Assembly (NCBI GenBank): GCA_027056215.1
Contig: JALULO010000259.1
Coordinates: 1 to 21,057, forward strand
Length of the DNA: 21,057 bases
DNA from: Campylobacterales bacterium
Lineage (GTDB): Bacteria > Campylobacterota > Campylobacteria > Campylobacterales > QNZT01
Direction of reading: 5' to 3'
In this document: positions 14,494 to 21,057 of the stretch, one piece after another
Numbering within the stretch: position 1 is the stretch's first letter
Layout of the letters: each line of letters opens with the position of its first letter
Made by a program: the position numbers and the translations under genes
Notes under the pieces: generated by a model
Seen by the model: only the letters and a program-made list of their open reading frames with translations
Databases searched by the model: none
Told to the model about the DNA's origin: nothing

Positions 14494-16131
14494 ATGGTTA
14501 ATGCTTTAGCAGGACACAAGGCACCAAAGGAGATGCTCGTGGATATCCCAGCGCTTCTTTTGGCATATCATACACTCTCGCCAAATCCAGATAATCCACG
14601 TGAGCGGGTCTCTTTTGGTACATCTGGACATAGGGGTAGTGCATTTGAGAAAAGTTTTAATGAAGCCCATATTTTAGCGATTACTCAGGCTGTATGTGAT
14701 TATAGAAAAGAACACCAAATCAGTGGGATACTTTTTATGGGTAAAGATACCCATGCACTTTCAAAGCCAGCACAAGAGACTGCGATTTGTGTCTTAGCGG
14801 CAAATGGTGTGCAAACAGCTATCGCTATGAACGATGGATACACACCTACACCATTGATCTCTTTTAGTATATTACAGTATAACAAGATTCATGAAAGCAC
14901 GCTAGGAGATGGTATTGTGATCACACCTTCTCATAATCCTCCTGAAGATGGTGGTTTTAAATATAATCCGCCAAATGGAGGACCAGCCGATACGAATGTT
15001 ACTGATTGGATAGAAAAAAGAGCAAATTTTCTTTTACAAAACCATCTTGAAGATGTTAAAAAGATAACATTTAAAGATGCTATGAAAAGTACATTTATTG
15101 ATGAGTATGATTTTATTATGCCTTATATTGAGAGTTTACCTTCTATCATCAATATGGATGCGATACGTAGTGCAAATCTCAAAATTGGCGTTGACCCAAT
15201 GGGTGGTGCGAGTATAGAAGTTTATCAAAAGATAGAAGAGATGTATCATCTTGGTCTTGATATTGTAAATCCCAAGGTTGATCCTACTTTCTCTTTTATG
15301 CCACTAGATCACGATGGAAAGATCAGGATGGATTGCTCTTCACGTTATGCCATGGCTTCTTTAATTGGTTTGAAAGAAAAATATGATATTGCATTTGGAA
15401 ATGATGCCGATTCAGACCGGCATGGGATAGTTGCTAAAAGTGAGGGATTGATGAATCCTAATCATTACTTAAGTACGGCAATCTGGTATCTGTTTATGCA
15501 TCGAAAAGAGTGGGGTAGGGATTTAAAAGTTGGTAAAACACTGGTCTCAAGTGCCATGATTGATCGTGTATGTGAATCTTTAGATAAAGAGGTTTATGAA
15601 GTACCGGTTGGCTTTAAATGGTTTTCTCTAGGATTGTTTAATGGTGATCTTGGTTTTGGTGGAGAGGAGAGTGCAGGGGCTTCTTTTTTACGTAAAGATG
15701 GAGAAGTTTGGACAACAGATAAAGACGGTATCATCCTCAATCTTTTGGCGGCTGAGATATTGGCAATACGCAAAGAAGATCCAGCCGAGATTTATCGTAT
15801 GCTTGAAGGGCGTTTTGGGACTTCTTATTATCAACGAGTAGATGCTTCAGCAACGCCAGAAGAAAAAGAAAAGATCAAAAGTCTTAGTGCCGAAGATATC
15901 CTAACATCAGAGCTTGCCGGAGAGAAAATAGAATCAGTTTTTACCAAAGCTCCCGGAAATAGAGCATCTATAGGTGGTGTCAAGATTGTAGCGACCAACG
16001 GATGGATCGCTATACGACCTTCGGGAACAGAAAATATCTATAAAATTTATGCTGAGAGCTTTATCTCTATTGAACATTTGGATCATTTGTTAAGTGATGC
16101 AGCAAAGATAATTGCGGAAGTAGTTGGATAA
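14494..16131 (+). CDS. pgm: Phosphoglucomutase, alpha-D-glucose-phosphate-specific type
   Basis: Pgm interconverts glucose 1-phosphate and glucose 6-phosphate, linking glycolysis/gluconeogenesis to UDP-glucose, glycogen and surface polysaccharides. The 545-residue protein matches the E. coli Pgm type: VSFGTSGHRGSAFEKSFNEA at the N-terminus, the phosphoserine loop TPSHNPPEDGG with S146, the metal loop NDADSDRHG (D304, D306, D308), the sugar loop GGEESAGASFLR, and the phosphate-binding IRPSGTENIYKIYAES near the C-terminus. The AAAAGGA ribosome-binding site sits seven bases before the ATG. The gene has its own likely promoter and converges with argG; a stem-loop overlaps its stop codon. Confidence 0.93.
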   Translation: MVNALAGHKAPKEMLVDIPALLLAYHTLSPNPDNPRERVSFGTSGHRGSAFEKSFNEAHILAITQAVCDYRKEHQISGILFMGKDTHALSKPAQETAICVLAANGVQTAIAMNDGYTPTPLISFSILQYNKIHESTLGDGIVITPSHNPPEDGGFKYNPPNGGPADTNVTDWIEKRANFLLQNHLEDVKKITFKDAMKSTFIDEYDFIMPYIESLPSIINMDAIRSANLKIGVDPMGGASIEVYQKIEEMYHLGLDIVNPKVDPTFSFMPLDHDGKIRMDCSSRYAMASLIGLKEKYDIAFGNDADSDRHGIVAKSEGLMNPNHYLSTAIWYLFMHRKEWGRDLKVGKTLVSSAMIDRVCESLDKEVYEVPVGFKWFSLGLFNGDLGFGGEESAGASFLRKDGEVWTTDKDGIILNLLAAEILAIRKEDPAEIYRMLEGRFGTSYYQRVDASATPEEKEKIKSLSAEDILTSELAGEKIESVFTKAPGNRASIGGVKIVATNGWIAIRPSGTENIYKIYAESFISIEHLDHLLSDAAKIIAEVVG

Positions 16132-16150
16132 CAGCGTAATGCCGTTATCC
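16126..16150 (+). terminator. Candidate terminator hairpin between convergent pgm and argG
   Basis: GGATAAC and GTTATCC form a 7-bp stem, with a further GC/GC pairing beyond one mismatch. The stem overlaps the pgm stop codon. The sequence after it (TTGTAAAAGTTT) is only moderately T-rich, so termination may be weak. It lies in the 29-base gap between the two converging genes. Confidence 0.4.
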
Positions 16151-16160
16151 TTGTAAAAGT

Positions 16161-17411
16161 TTAAATATTATCTTTGTTTTTGTGCATCTTCTCTAGTCTG
16201 TGAGGTTGTTTTTTACCCTCGATGATAAAGCGAAGTGCATTTAGACGGATGAAACCTTCTGCATCTTTTTGGTTATAGACTTCATCTTCTTCAAAAGTTG
16301 AGTGTTCTTCAGAATACAAAGAATGCTCTGAACTTCTTCCCACTACGGTGACATTGCCTTTATATAGTTTTAGTTTTACGTCACCATTTACATTTTCTTG
16401 TGTTTTATCGATAGCAGCTTGGAGCATCTCACGTTCAGGTGACCACCAATAACCATTGTAGATCAGTTTTGCATAACGTGGCATAAGTTCATCTTTAAGG
16501 TGTGTCTCTTCACGATCAAGTGTGATAGATTCTATAGCACGATGTGCTTTTAACATGATTGTACCACCTGGTGTTTCATAGCAACCTCTGGCTTTCATAC
16601 CCACATAACGGTTTTCAACGATGTCTATACGACCGATTCCGTGTTTATTGCCATACTGATTTAGTGTTTCAAGGATAGTTGCAGGACTCATCACTTTGGC
16701 ATTGATTGCATAAGGGTCTCCATTTTTATAACTGATGGTGATATATTCAGCTTCATCGGGTGCATTTTCTGGAGAAGTTGTCCATAGCCACATATCTTCT
16801 TCTGGTTCTGCGGCTGGATCTTCAAGGATTTGACCCTCGTATGAGATATGTAAAAGATTGGCATCCATAGAGTATGGTGAAGACTTTCCTTTTTTCTCGA
16901 TCTGTATGCTATGTTCTGCTGCATAGGAGAGCAGTTTTTCACGAGAATTTAGATCCCATTCTCTCCATGGTGCGATTACAGCAATATCTGGATCGAGTCC
17001 AAGATAGCCTAGTTCAAAACGTACTTGATCATTTCCTTTTCCCGTAGCACCATGGCTGACCGCATCTGCACCACTTTTATGGGCGATTTCAATCTGTTTT
17101 TTTGCAATCAACGGTCTTGCGATGGATGTTCCCAAAAGATACTCACCTTCATAAATAGCATTTGCACGAAACATAGGAAATACAAAATCTTTAACAAACT
17201 CTTCACGTAAATCCAATATAAAGATATTTTCCGGTTTGATGCCAAGCGCAAGTGCTTTTTGTCGTGCAGGTTCAACTTCTTCTCCCTGCCCTAAATCCGC
17301 TGTGAATGTTACAACTTCACAATTGTACTCATCTTGAAGCCATTTTAAGATGATGCTGGTATCAAGCCCACCACTATATGCGAGAACTGCTTTTTTGATG
17401 TTTTTTTTCAT
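16161..17411 (-). CDS. argG: Argininosuccinate synthase
   Basis: ArgG joins citrulline and aspartate with ATP to form argininosuccinate, the next-to-last step of arginine synthesis. The protein has 416 residues from the ATG at 17411. The PP-loop is AYSGGLDTS (S13, G14, G15, D17), followed by the VVTFTADLGQGEE, GTSIARPLIAKKQ and SHGATGKGNDQVRFELGY blocks, all diagnostic. A TTG six bases upstream is in frame but would sit only three bases after the AAAGGA ribosome-binding site; the ATG has nine-base spacing and is preferred. The gene is monocistronic on the - strand, convergent with pgm and divergent from the S4-protein operon. Its leader contains a perfect 9-bp hairpin, described separately. 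Confidence 0.95.
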   Translation of the reverse strand: MKKNIKKAVLAYSGGLDTSIILKWLQDEYNCEVVTFTADLGQGEEVEPARQKALALGIKPENIFILDLREEFVKDFVFPMFRANAIYEGEYLLGTSIARPLIAKKQIEIAHKSGADAVSHGATGKGNDQVRFELGYLGLDPDIAVIAPWREWDLNSREKLLSYAAEHSIQIEKKGKSSPYSMDANLLHISYEGQILEDPAAEPEEDMWLWTTSPENAPDEAEYITISYKNGDPYAINAKVMSPATILETLNQYGNKHGIGRIDIVENRYVGMKARGCYETPGGTIMLKAHRAIESITLDREETHLKDELMPRYAKLIYNGYWWSPEREMLQAAIDKTQENVNGDVKLKLYKGNVTVVGRSSEHSLYSEEHSTFEEDEVYNQKDAEGFIRLNALRFIIEGKKQPHRLEKMHKNKDNI

Positions 17412-17434
17412 AAACAAATATCCTTTTATGTTAG

Positions 17435-17468
17435 GACTTTATGAAGTAAAGCATAAAGTCTTTTTTTT
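17435..17468 (+). terminator. Terminator-like hairpin with T8, in the argG leader region
   Basis: GACTTTATG (17435-17443) and CATAAAGTC (17452-17460) form a perfect 9-bp stem with an 8-base loop, followed by eight T residues. Read on the + strand this is a standard intrinsic terminator shape. It could stop transcription reading through from pgm (antisense to argG) before the S4-protein operon. On the - strand the same stem lies at the very 5' end of the predicted argG transcript. Confidence 0.6.
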
Positions 17469-17475
17469 ATGATAA

Positions 17476-17481
17476 ATTATA
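17476..17481 (-). promoter_or_regulatory. Probable argG -10 box
   Basis: On the - strand this reads TATAAT. Transcription would start near 17469, with a leader of about 58 bases that begins with an A-run and the 9-bp hairpin. An imperfect ArgR-like palindrome (TGATAAATTATACA, 17470-17483 on +) covers the box; 11 of its 14 positions match the E. coli ARG-box core, which is weak evidence in AT-rich DNA. Confidence 0.45.
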
Positions 17482-17492
17482 CATATTTTCAC

Positions 17493-17498
17493 TAAAAT
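17493..17498 (+). promoter_or_regulatory. Candidate -10 for the S4-protein operon
   Basis: TAAAAT with a T-rich upstream stretch lies about 30 bases before the TTG start at 17527. It overlaps the alternative ATG at 17497, which argues against using that ATG as the start. Confidence 0.3.
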
Positions 17499-17526
17499 GA
17501 ACGCAAAAAAATCTCAAAGGTTATTT

Positions 17527-17772
17527 TTGCGAGTCGATAAATTTATAAACAGTGTAAATATTACCAAAAGAAGAGCTATCGCAGAGGATATGTGCAAGTC
17601 AAAAGTAGTTTCCATCAATGGTGTGGTTGCTAAACCTGCCAAAAATGTCAAAGTAGGGGATATCATAGAAATCGCGTATTTGACAAAAACGGTAAAATAT
17701 GAAGTTTTACAAATTCCCGTAACCAAATCGATTCCCAAAAGTAAAAAAGATGAATATGTGAAGGAAGTATGA
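17527..17772 (+). CDS. S4-domain RNA-binding protein (RqcP/Hsp15-like)
   Basis: The product is a small basic protein of 81 residues from the preferred TTG start, or 91 from the ATG at 17497. Residues from MRVDKFINSVNITKRRAIAE through SKVVSINGVVAKPAKNVKVGD form a single S4 RNA-binding fold, as in Hsp15 and RqcP, which bind stalled 50S subunits carrying peptidyl-tRNA. The TTG is preferred because CAAAGG lies six bases upstream and S4 proteins of this type usually begin M-R-(L/V/I)-D-K-F. The ATG at 17497 has no ribosome-binding site and overlaps a promoter-like TAAAAT. The stop overlaps the trpD ATG (ATGA). A role in ribosome quality control is inferred from family only. Confidence 0.82.
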   Translation: MRVDKFINSVNITKRRAIAEDMCKSKVVSINGVVAKPAKNVKVGDIIEIAYLTKTVKYEVLQIPVTKSIPKSKKDEYVKEV

Positions 17773-18752
17773 TGTTTCAAGAAGCAAAAGAAAAATTTGA
17801 AGCTATTTTTAGCGGTACAATGGACACGGATGAAGCAAAAAGATATCTAGTAGAACTTTATGAAAGAGGGGAAAGTCCTGAGGAGATTGCCGCAGCAGTT
17901 GAGGTTATGCGAGCGCACTCCATCAAACTAGAGATACAAGAAGAATTGCGGGAAAAGCTGATTGATGTTGTGGGGACAGGAGGCGACAAAAGTGGAAGTT
18001 TCAACATCTCTTCAACTGTTGCCTTGCTACTTGCATCGGCTGGATGTTATGTCGCGAAACACGGTAATCGTGCTATCACGAGTAACTCTGGTTCAGCTGA
18101 TATGTTGGAAAAGTTAGGAATCAATCTACACCTTGATCCTCAAAAGCAGGTAAAACTTTTGGAAGAGACCGGTTTTACGTTTATGTTTGCGATCAACCAT
18201 CATCCTGCCATGAAGTATGTTATGCCGATACGAAAAAGCCTTGATCATCGTACTATTTTTAATATTTTAGGACCATTGACCAATCCTGCCGGTGCACAAA
18301 AATATCTTATCGGAGTTTTTAGTGAAACATTTTTAAATAGAATTATCACGGCACTGACACTACTAGATACCAAAAGTGCTGTAGCTGTGAGTAGTAAAGA
18401 TGGAATGGATGAGATTAGCATCTGTGATATTACTTATGCAACGATGTTAAAAGATGCAAGAACAAGTGATTTTATCATAGATCCCCAAGCGTATGGATTT
18501 AAACTTGCACCTTCATCGGCTATATTGGGTGGTGATGCAATCCAAAATGCACAGATCACGATGGATATCTTTGATGGCACGCAAAAAGGTGCAAAAAGAG
18601 ATATCGTTTTACTTAATGCGGCTATGGCTTTTGTTGTTGAGGGTAGGGCAAGAGATATGCAAGATGGGATAGAGATGGCAATAGAGGCGATAGATTCGGG
18701 TCTTGCAAAAAAACATGTAAAAACTATTGTAAAAACTTCCAATTCTTTGTAA
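17769..18752 (+). CDS. trpD: Anthranilate phosphoribosyltransferase
   Basis: TrpD transfers a phosphoribosyl group from PRPP to anthranilate, the second step of tryptophan synthesis. The 327-residue protein has the glycosyltransferase family 3 N-terminal helical domain (about 1-65), then the PRPP loop VVGTGGDKSGSFNIS (GTGGD at 69-73), KHGNRAITSNSGSAD (from residue 97) and IRKSLDHRTIFNILGPLTNP, all typical. No TrpG fusion is present. The start overlaps the S4-gene stop (ATGA); a second ATG follows at once (17772). An AAGGAAG ribosome-binding site lies inside the end of the S4 gene. No other trp gene is in the window, so it is physically separated from any trp operon. Confidence 0.92.
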   Translation: MMFQEAKEKFEAIFSGTMDTDEAKRYLVELYERGESPEEIAAAVEVMRAHSIKLEIQEELREKLIDVVGTGGDKSGSFNISSTVALLLASAGCYVAKHGNRAITSNSGSADMLEKLGINLHLDPQKQVKLLEETGFTFMFAINHHPAMKYVMPIRKSLDHRTIFNILGPLTNPAGAQKYLIGVFSETFLNRIITALTLLDTKSAVAVSSKDGMDEISICDITYATMLKDARTSDFIIDPQAYGFKLAPSSAILGGDAIQNAQITMDIFDGTQKGAKRDIVLLNAAMAFVVEGRARDMQDGIEMAIEAIDSGLAKKHVKTIVKTSNSL

Positions 18753-18755
18753 ATT

Positions 18756-19157
18756 ATGATAAAATCCATTCATGAAATAAATGAAGTAGTTTATAAAATT
18801 AAGCAAATGTTACCTGATGGAGGTATTGTACTTCTCAAAGGGACACTTGCAAGTGGAAAAACAACACTTGTACAAGCTTTTGCCAAAGAACTTGGTATCA
18901 AAGAAGATGCAACTTCTCCCACATTTTCCATCATGAATGTATATGACGATAAAATCTTTCATTATGATATTTACAATGAAGGTACTGGTAAATTTATCGA
19001 AAGTGGTTTATTAGAAAATCTAGAAAAAGAGGGGTTTCATTTTGTAGAATGGGCAGATGATAGATTTGCAGAGATTTTAGAGATGTACGGTTTTGATTTT
19101 ATAACCGTTTGGATCACTCCTTTGGGAGAAAAAAGAGAGTATAGGATAAGTGCATGA
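18756..19157 (+). CDS. tsaE: tRNA t6A37 biosynthesis ATPase TsaE
   Basis: TsaE is the small ATPase that, with TsaB and TsaD, supports threonylcarbamoyl-adenosine formation at position 37 of ANN-decoding tRNAs. The 133-residue protein has Walker A GTLASGKTT (about residues 29-37; most homologues have G-D/N-L-G-A/S-GKT), the SPTF switch segment (54-57), HYDIY (D71) in place of the usual HxDLYR, and FVEWADD with E98 and W99. It starts three bases after the trpD stop with no strong ribosome-binding site, so it is probably translated by coupling. Its stop overlaps the lptB ATG (ATGA). Confidence 0.9.
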   Translation: MIKSIHEINEVVYKIKQMLPDGGIVLLKGTLASGKTTLVQAFAKELGIKEDATSPTFSIMNVYDDKIFHYDIYNEGTGKFIESGLLENLEKEGFHFVEWADDRFAEILEMYGFDFITVWITPLGEKREYRISA

Positions 19158-19879
19158 GTCATACTTTACGAGCAGAACATCTTTCTAAAACGATTAAGAA
19201 AACACCTATTATCAAAGATTTTTCTTTGGAAGTTAAAAGTGGTGAAGTTGTGGGGCTATTGGGTCCCAATGGTGCGGGTAAGACCACAACATTTTACATG
19301 ATATGTGGATTGATTGCTCCTACTTCCGGAACTGTTTATCTCAATGACAAAGATGTTACGTCCTCTCCTCTTCATGTGCGTGCCAAAATGGGAGTAGGCT
19401 ATCTTCCGCAAGAATCAAGTATCTTTAAAGAGTTGTGCGTTGAAGACAATCTCATGCTTGCTGCTGAAATTGCGTTGAGGGATAAAGAGGAACAACGTAG
19501 ACGTGTTGAAAAACTTTTGGAGATTTTTAACATCGGACATATTCGAAAACGTTTGGGTATCTCTTTGAGCGGTGGTGAAAGAAGACGTTGTGAGATTGCA
19601 AGATCGTTGGCGATTGAGCCAAATTTTTTACTTTTGGATGAGCCTTTTGCTGGTGTTGATCCTTTGGCTGTCAATGATATCCAGAGTATAGTTTCCGATT
19701 TAAGAGCACTGGGAATTGGTATATTAATCACAGATCATAATGTCCGTGAAACACTTTCTATCTGTGAGCGTGCGTATGTTATCAAAAGTGGTGAACTTCT
19801 TGCACAGGGCAAAGCTTCAGAGATTGCAGATCATCAACTGGTCCGTAAATATTATCTTGGGGAGGATTTTAGGATATGA
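19154..19879 (+). CDS. lptB: LPS export ABC transporter ATP-binding protein LptB
   Basis: LptB is the cytoplasmic ATPase of LptB2FG, which extracts lipopolysaccharide from the inner membrane for transport to the cell surface. The 241-residue protein has Walker A GPNGAGKT (37-44), the Q-loop in YLPQESSIFKELCVEDN, the signature LSGGE (138-142), Walker B LLLDEP (159-164), the D-loop segment FAGVDP and H-loop H195 in ITDHNVRE. The FAGVDP and TDHNVRETL segments and the length are diagnostic of LptB among ABC ATPases. It overlaps both neighbours by four bases. The tsaE-lptB-rpoN order is, as I recall, also found in Campylobacter jejuni. Confidence 0.94.
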   Translation: MSHTLRAEHLSKTIKKTPIIKDFSLEVKSGEVVGLLGPNGAGKTTTFYMICGLIAPTSGTVYLNDKDVTSSPLHVRAKMGVGYLPQESSIFKELCVEDNLMLAAEIALRDKEEQRRRVEKLLEIFNIGHIRKRLGISLSGGERRRCEIARSLAIEPNFLLLDEPFAGVDPLAVNDIQSIVSDLRALGIGILITDHNVRETLSICERAYVIKSGELLAQGKASEIADHQLVRKYYLGEDFRI

Positions 19880-21057
19880 AACTTCGTCACAATGCCGTTA
19901 CTAAACACAAACTGTCACAAACTTTAAGAAACTGGCTTCCTATTTTACAGGCGGATATCTCTTCTTTAAAAGAGACACTTGATGAAGCCTCTAAAGATAA
20001 TCCATTTATTGAAATCAAATCAGGTAATGAAGTCTCATCAAGAACGCATAATCCTAAAGAACGCCATCAATATCAGAAAAATGCTGTTACAGATGAGATT
20101 GAAGCGATGAATTCATCCAAAAAATCGCTTTATGATATCTTATTTGAGCAGATAACACCTCCTTTTTTCTTAACCAAAAAATCAAAAAAAATCGCTTATG
20201 CCATCATCGACAATCTTAATGAAAATGGATATTTTGATGTCGAAATGGATAAATTTGCAAAAGATATCGGTGAAAATGTGGATGATATCGAACAAGTACG
20301 TAAAAAATTTGCCTACCTTGAACCCCATGGTATAGGTGCGGTAGATTTACTAGAATCGTTTTTATTTCAACTTGATCATTATGAGCTTGAAGATGATATC
20401 TATCATTGTACAAAACGTATTATCAAAGATTTTGAAAATATTGAGTGTTATCAAAAAGAGACATTTTTTAATGATGCCATCCGTGTTATCAAAAAGTTTC
20501 ATAATCCTCCTGCTATCGCTTATCAGATGGAACAGGTACAAATCATACCTGACATTTTTATTGAAACCAAAAATGGTAAACTAGAAGTTAGCCTAAATGA
20601 TACATACTATCCTGCTATAGAAGTAGAGCTTGGGGGTATAGAGGATAAATTCGATTTTGTTAAAGATAAGATCAAAGATGCGAGATTACTTGTAGATGCG
20701 TTGGATATGCGCAAAGCAACACTGACAAAGATTGCTTTGATGATTGTAGAGTATCAGTATGATTTTTTTATAGGGGGTTCAGTAAAGCCTATGAAATTGG
20801 ATGATCTTGCGATAGATTTAGAACGCCATCACTCCACTATATCACGTGCAATTGCCAATAAATATCTTTCATGCGAAAGAGGTATTTTCCCTATAAAAAG
20901 TTTTTTTGCTATTGGTATGGGTGAAGATGGCGAAACATCCAATAGAGAAATCAAAGAATTTATCAAAGAAGTGATTAAAAAAGAAGATCATAAAAAACCA
21001 CTGAGTGATAATAAAATAGTAGCTGAAGTTGAAAAAAAATTCAATATCAAAATCGGA
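19876..21057 (+). CDS. rpoN: RNA polymerase sigma-54 factor, 3' end outside the window
   Basis: Sigma-54 directs RNA polymerase to -24/-12 promoters that need enhancer-binding ATPases; in this phylum it serves flagellar and other regulons. The 394 visible codons cover region I (short glutamine-rich motif around LSQTLRNWLPILQADISSLK, then NPFIEI), an acidic linker, the core-binding domain (about residues 75-270) and the helix-turn-helix DNA-binding part (about 306-330, DLERHHSTISRAIANKYLS). The EFIKEVIKKEDHKKPLSDNK segment precedes the RpoN box. The window ends just before that box (normally ARRTVAKYRE), which should follow within a few residues of the last codon. The start ATG overlaps the lptB stop by four bases, with AGGA upstream. 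Confidence 0.95.
   Translation, partial: MKLRHNAVTKHKLSQTLRNWLPILQADISSLKETLDEASKDNPFIEIKSGNEVSSRTHNPKERHQYQKNAVTDEIEAMNSSKKSLYDILFEQITPPFFLTKKSKKIAYAIIDNLNENGYFDVEMDKFAKDIGENVDDIEQVRKKFAYLEPHGIGAVDLLESFLFQLDHYELEDDIYHCTKRIIKDFENIECYQKETFFNDAIRVIKKFHNPPAIAYQMEQVQIIPDIFIETKNGKLEVSLNDTYYPAIEVELGGIEDKFDFVKDKIKDARLLVDALDMRKATLTKIALMIVEYQYDFFIGGSVKPMKLDDLAIDLERHHSTISRAIANKYLSCERGIFPIKSFFAIGMGEDGETSNREIKEFIKEVIKKEDHKKPLSDNKIVAEVEKKFNIKIG

Noticed and set aside
17412..17417. TTG start extending ArgG by two residues
   Set aside because: Only three bases from the ribosome-binding site. The ATG at 17411 has a normal distance and gives the usual N-terminus.
18573..18590. Possible sigma-54 promoter (TGGCAC), looked for because rpoN is present
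   Set aside because: TGGCAC occurs here and near 2195 and 10510, but none has TTGC at the required spacing, and all lie within genes.
18757..18765. Promoter-like extended -10 TGATAAAAT at the start of tsaE
   Set aside because: It overlaps the tsaE start codon, so transcripts from it could not use that start, and no good downstream start exists before the P-loop. Chance similarity in AT-rich DNA is more likely.
1..21057. CRISPR arrays, insertion sequences, tRNA or rRNA genes, phage or toxin-antitoxin modules
   Set aside because: No regular repeat-spacer pattern, terminal inverted repeats with transposase, tRNA-like cloverleaf or typical small gene pair was recognised. The genes are contiguous housekeeping or pilus genes. 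A dedicated tRNA or covariance-model scan was not possible.

Overview
The window is AT-rich and almost fully coding. It reads as a chromosomal segment of a Campylobacterota (Epsilonproteobacteria) bacterium, probably a free-living Sulfurovum- or Sulfurimonas-like lineage. The assignment rests on the style of the protein sequences, AT-rich promoters with weak -35 elements, an MSHA-type pilus operon, and the block argG / S4 protein / tsaE / lptB / rpoN, which resembles an arrangement I recall from Campylobacter jejuni. I see no tRNA, rRNA, CRISPR array, insertion sequence or phage gene. No gap between genes exceeds about 190 bases.

Region 1 (1-5625, + strand) is the end of a type IV pilus / type II secretion biogenesis operon of the MSHA type: a partial MshK/PilP-like protein, an MshL-like secretin, a membrane-anchored TPR protein in the mshN position, an MshE/GspE ATPase and an MshG/GspF platform protein. 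No pilin follows; the operon ends head-on against a metallo-beta-lactamase-fold hydrolase (5622-6218, - strand), and the two stop codons overlap.

Region 2 (6219-6409) is a divergent control region between the hydrolase and nadE. It carries phased TTAAGT repeats and an inverted repeat that abut the likely nadE -10 box.

Region 3 (6410-16131, + strand) is a close-packed series: nadE (NAD synthesis), a divergent DegT-family PLP protein translationally coupled to lpxK (lipid A 4'-kinase), argB, thrC, a UvrD-family helicase, radC and pgm. Pathways are mixed, as is common in this phylum. Internal promoters are likely before argB, radC and pgm.

Region 4 (16161-21057): argG lies on the - strand, convergent with pgm. 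It is divergent from a + strand operon of an S4 RNA-binding protein, trpD, tsaE (t6A tRNA modification), lptB (LPS export ATPase) and rpoN (sigma-54), which runs off the right edge before its RpoN box.

Most of this is conserved housekeeping, and I do not see an obvious multi-gene system of unknown type. The best leads are the altered active site of the DegT-family protein beside lpxK, a perfect beta-clamp-binding-type pentapeptide inside the UvrD-family helicase, the 32-bp-phased repeats upstream of nadE, and the terminator-like hairpin at the 5' end of the argG transcript.
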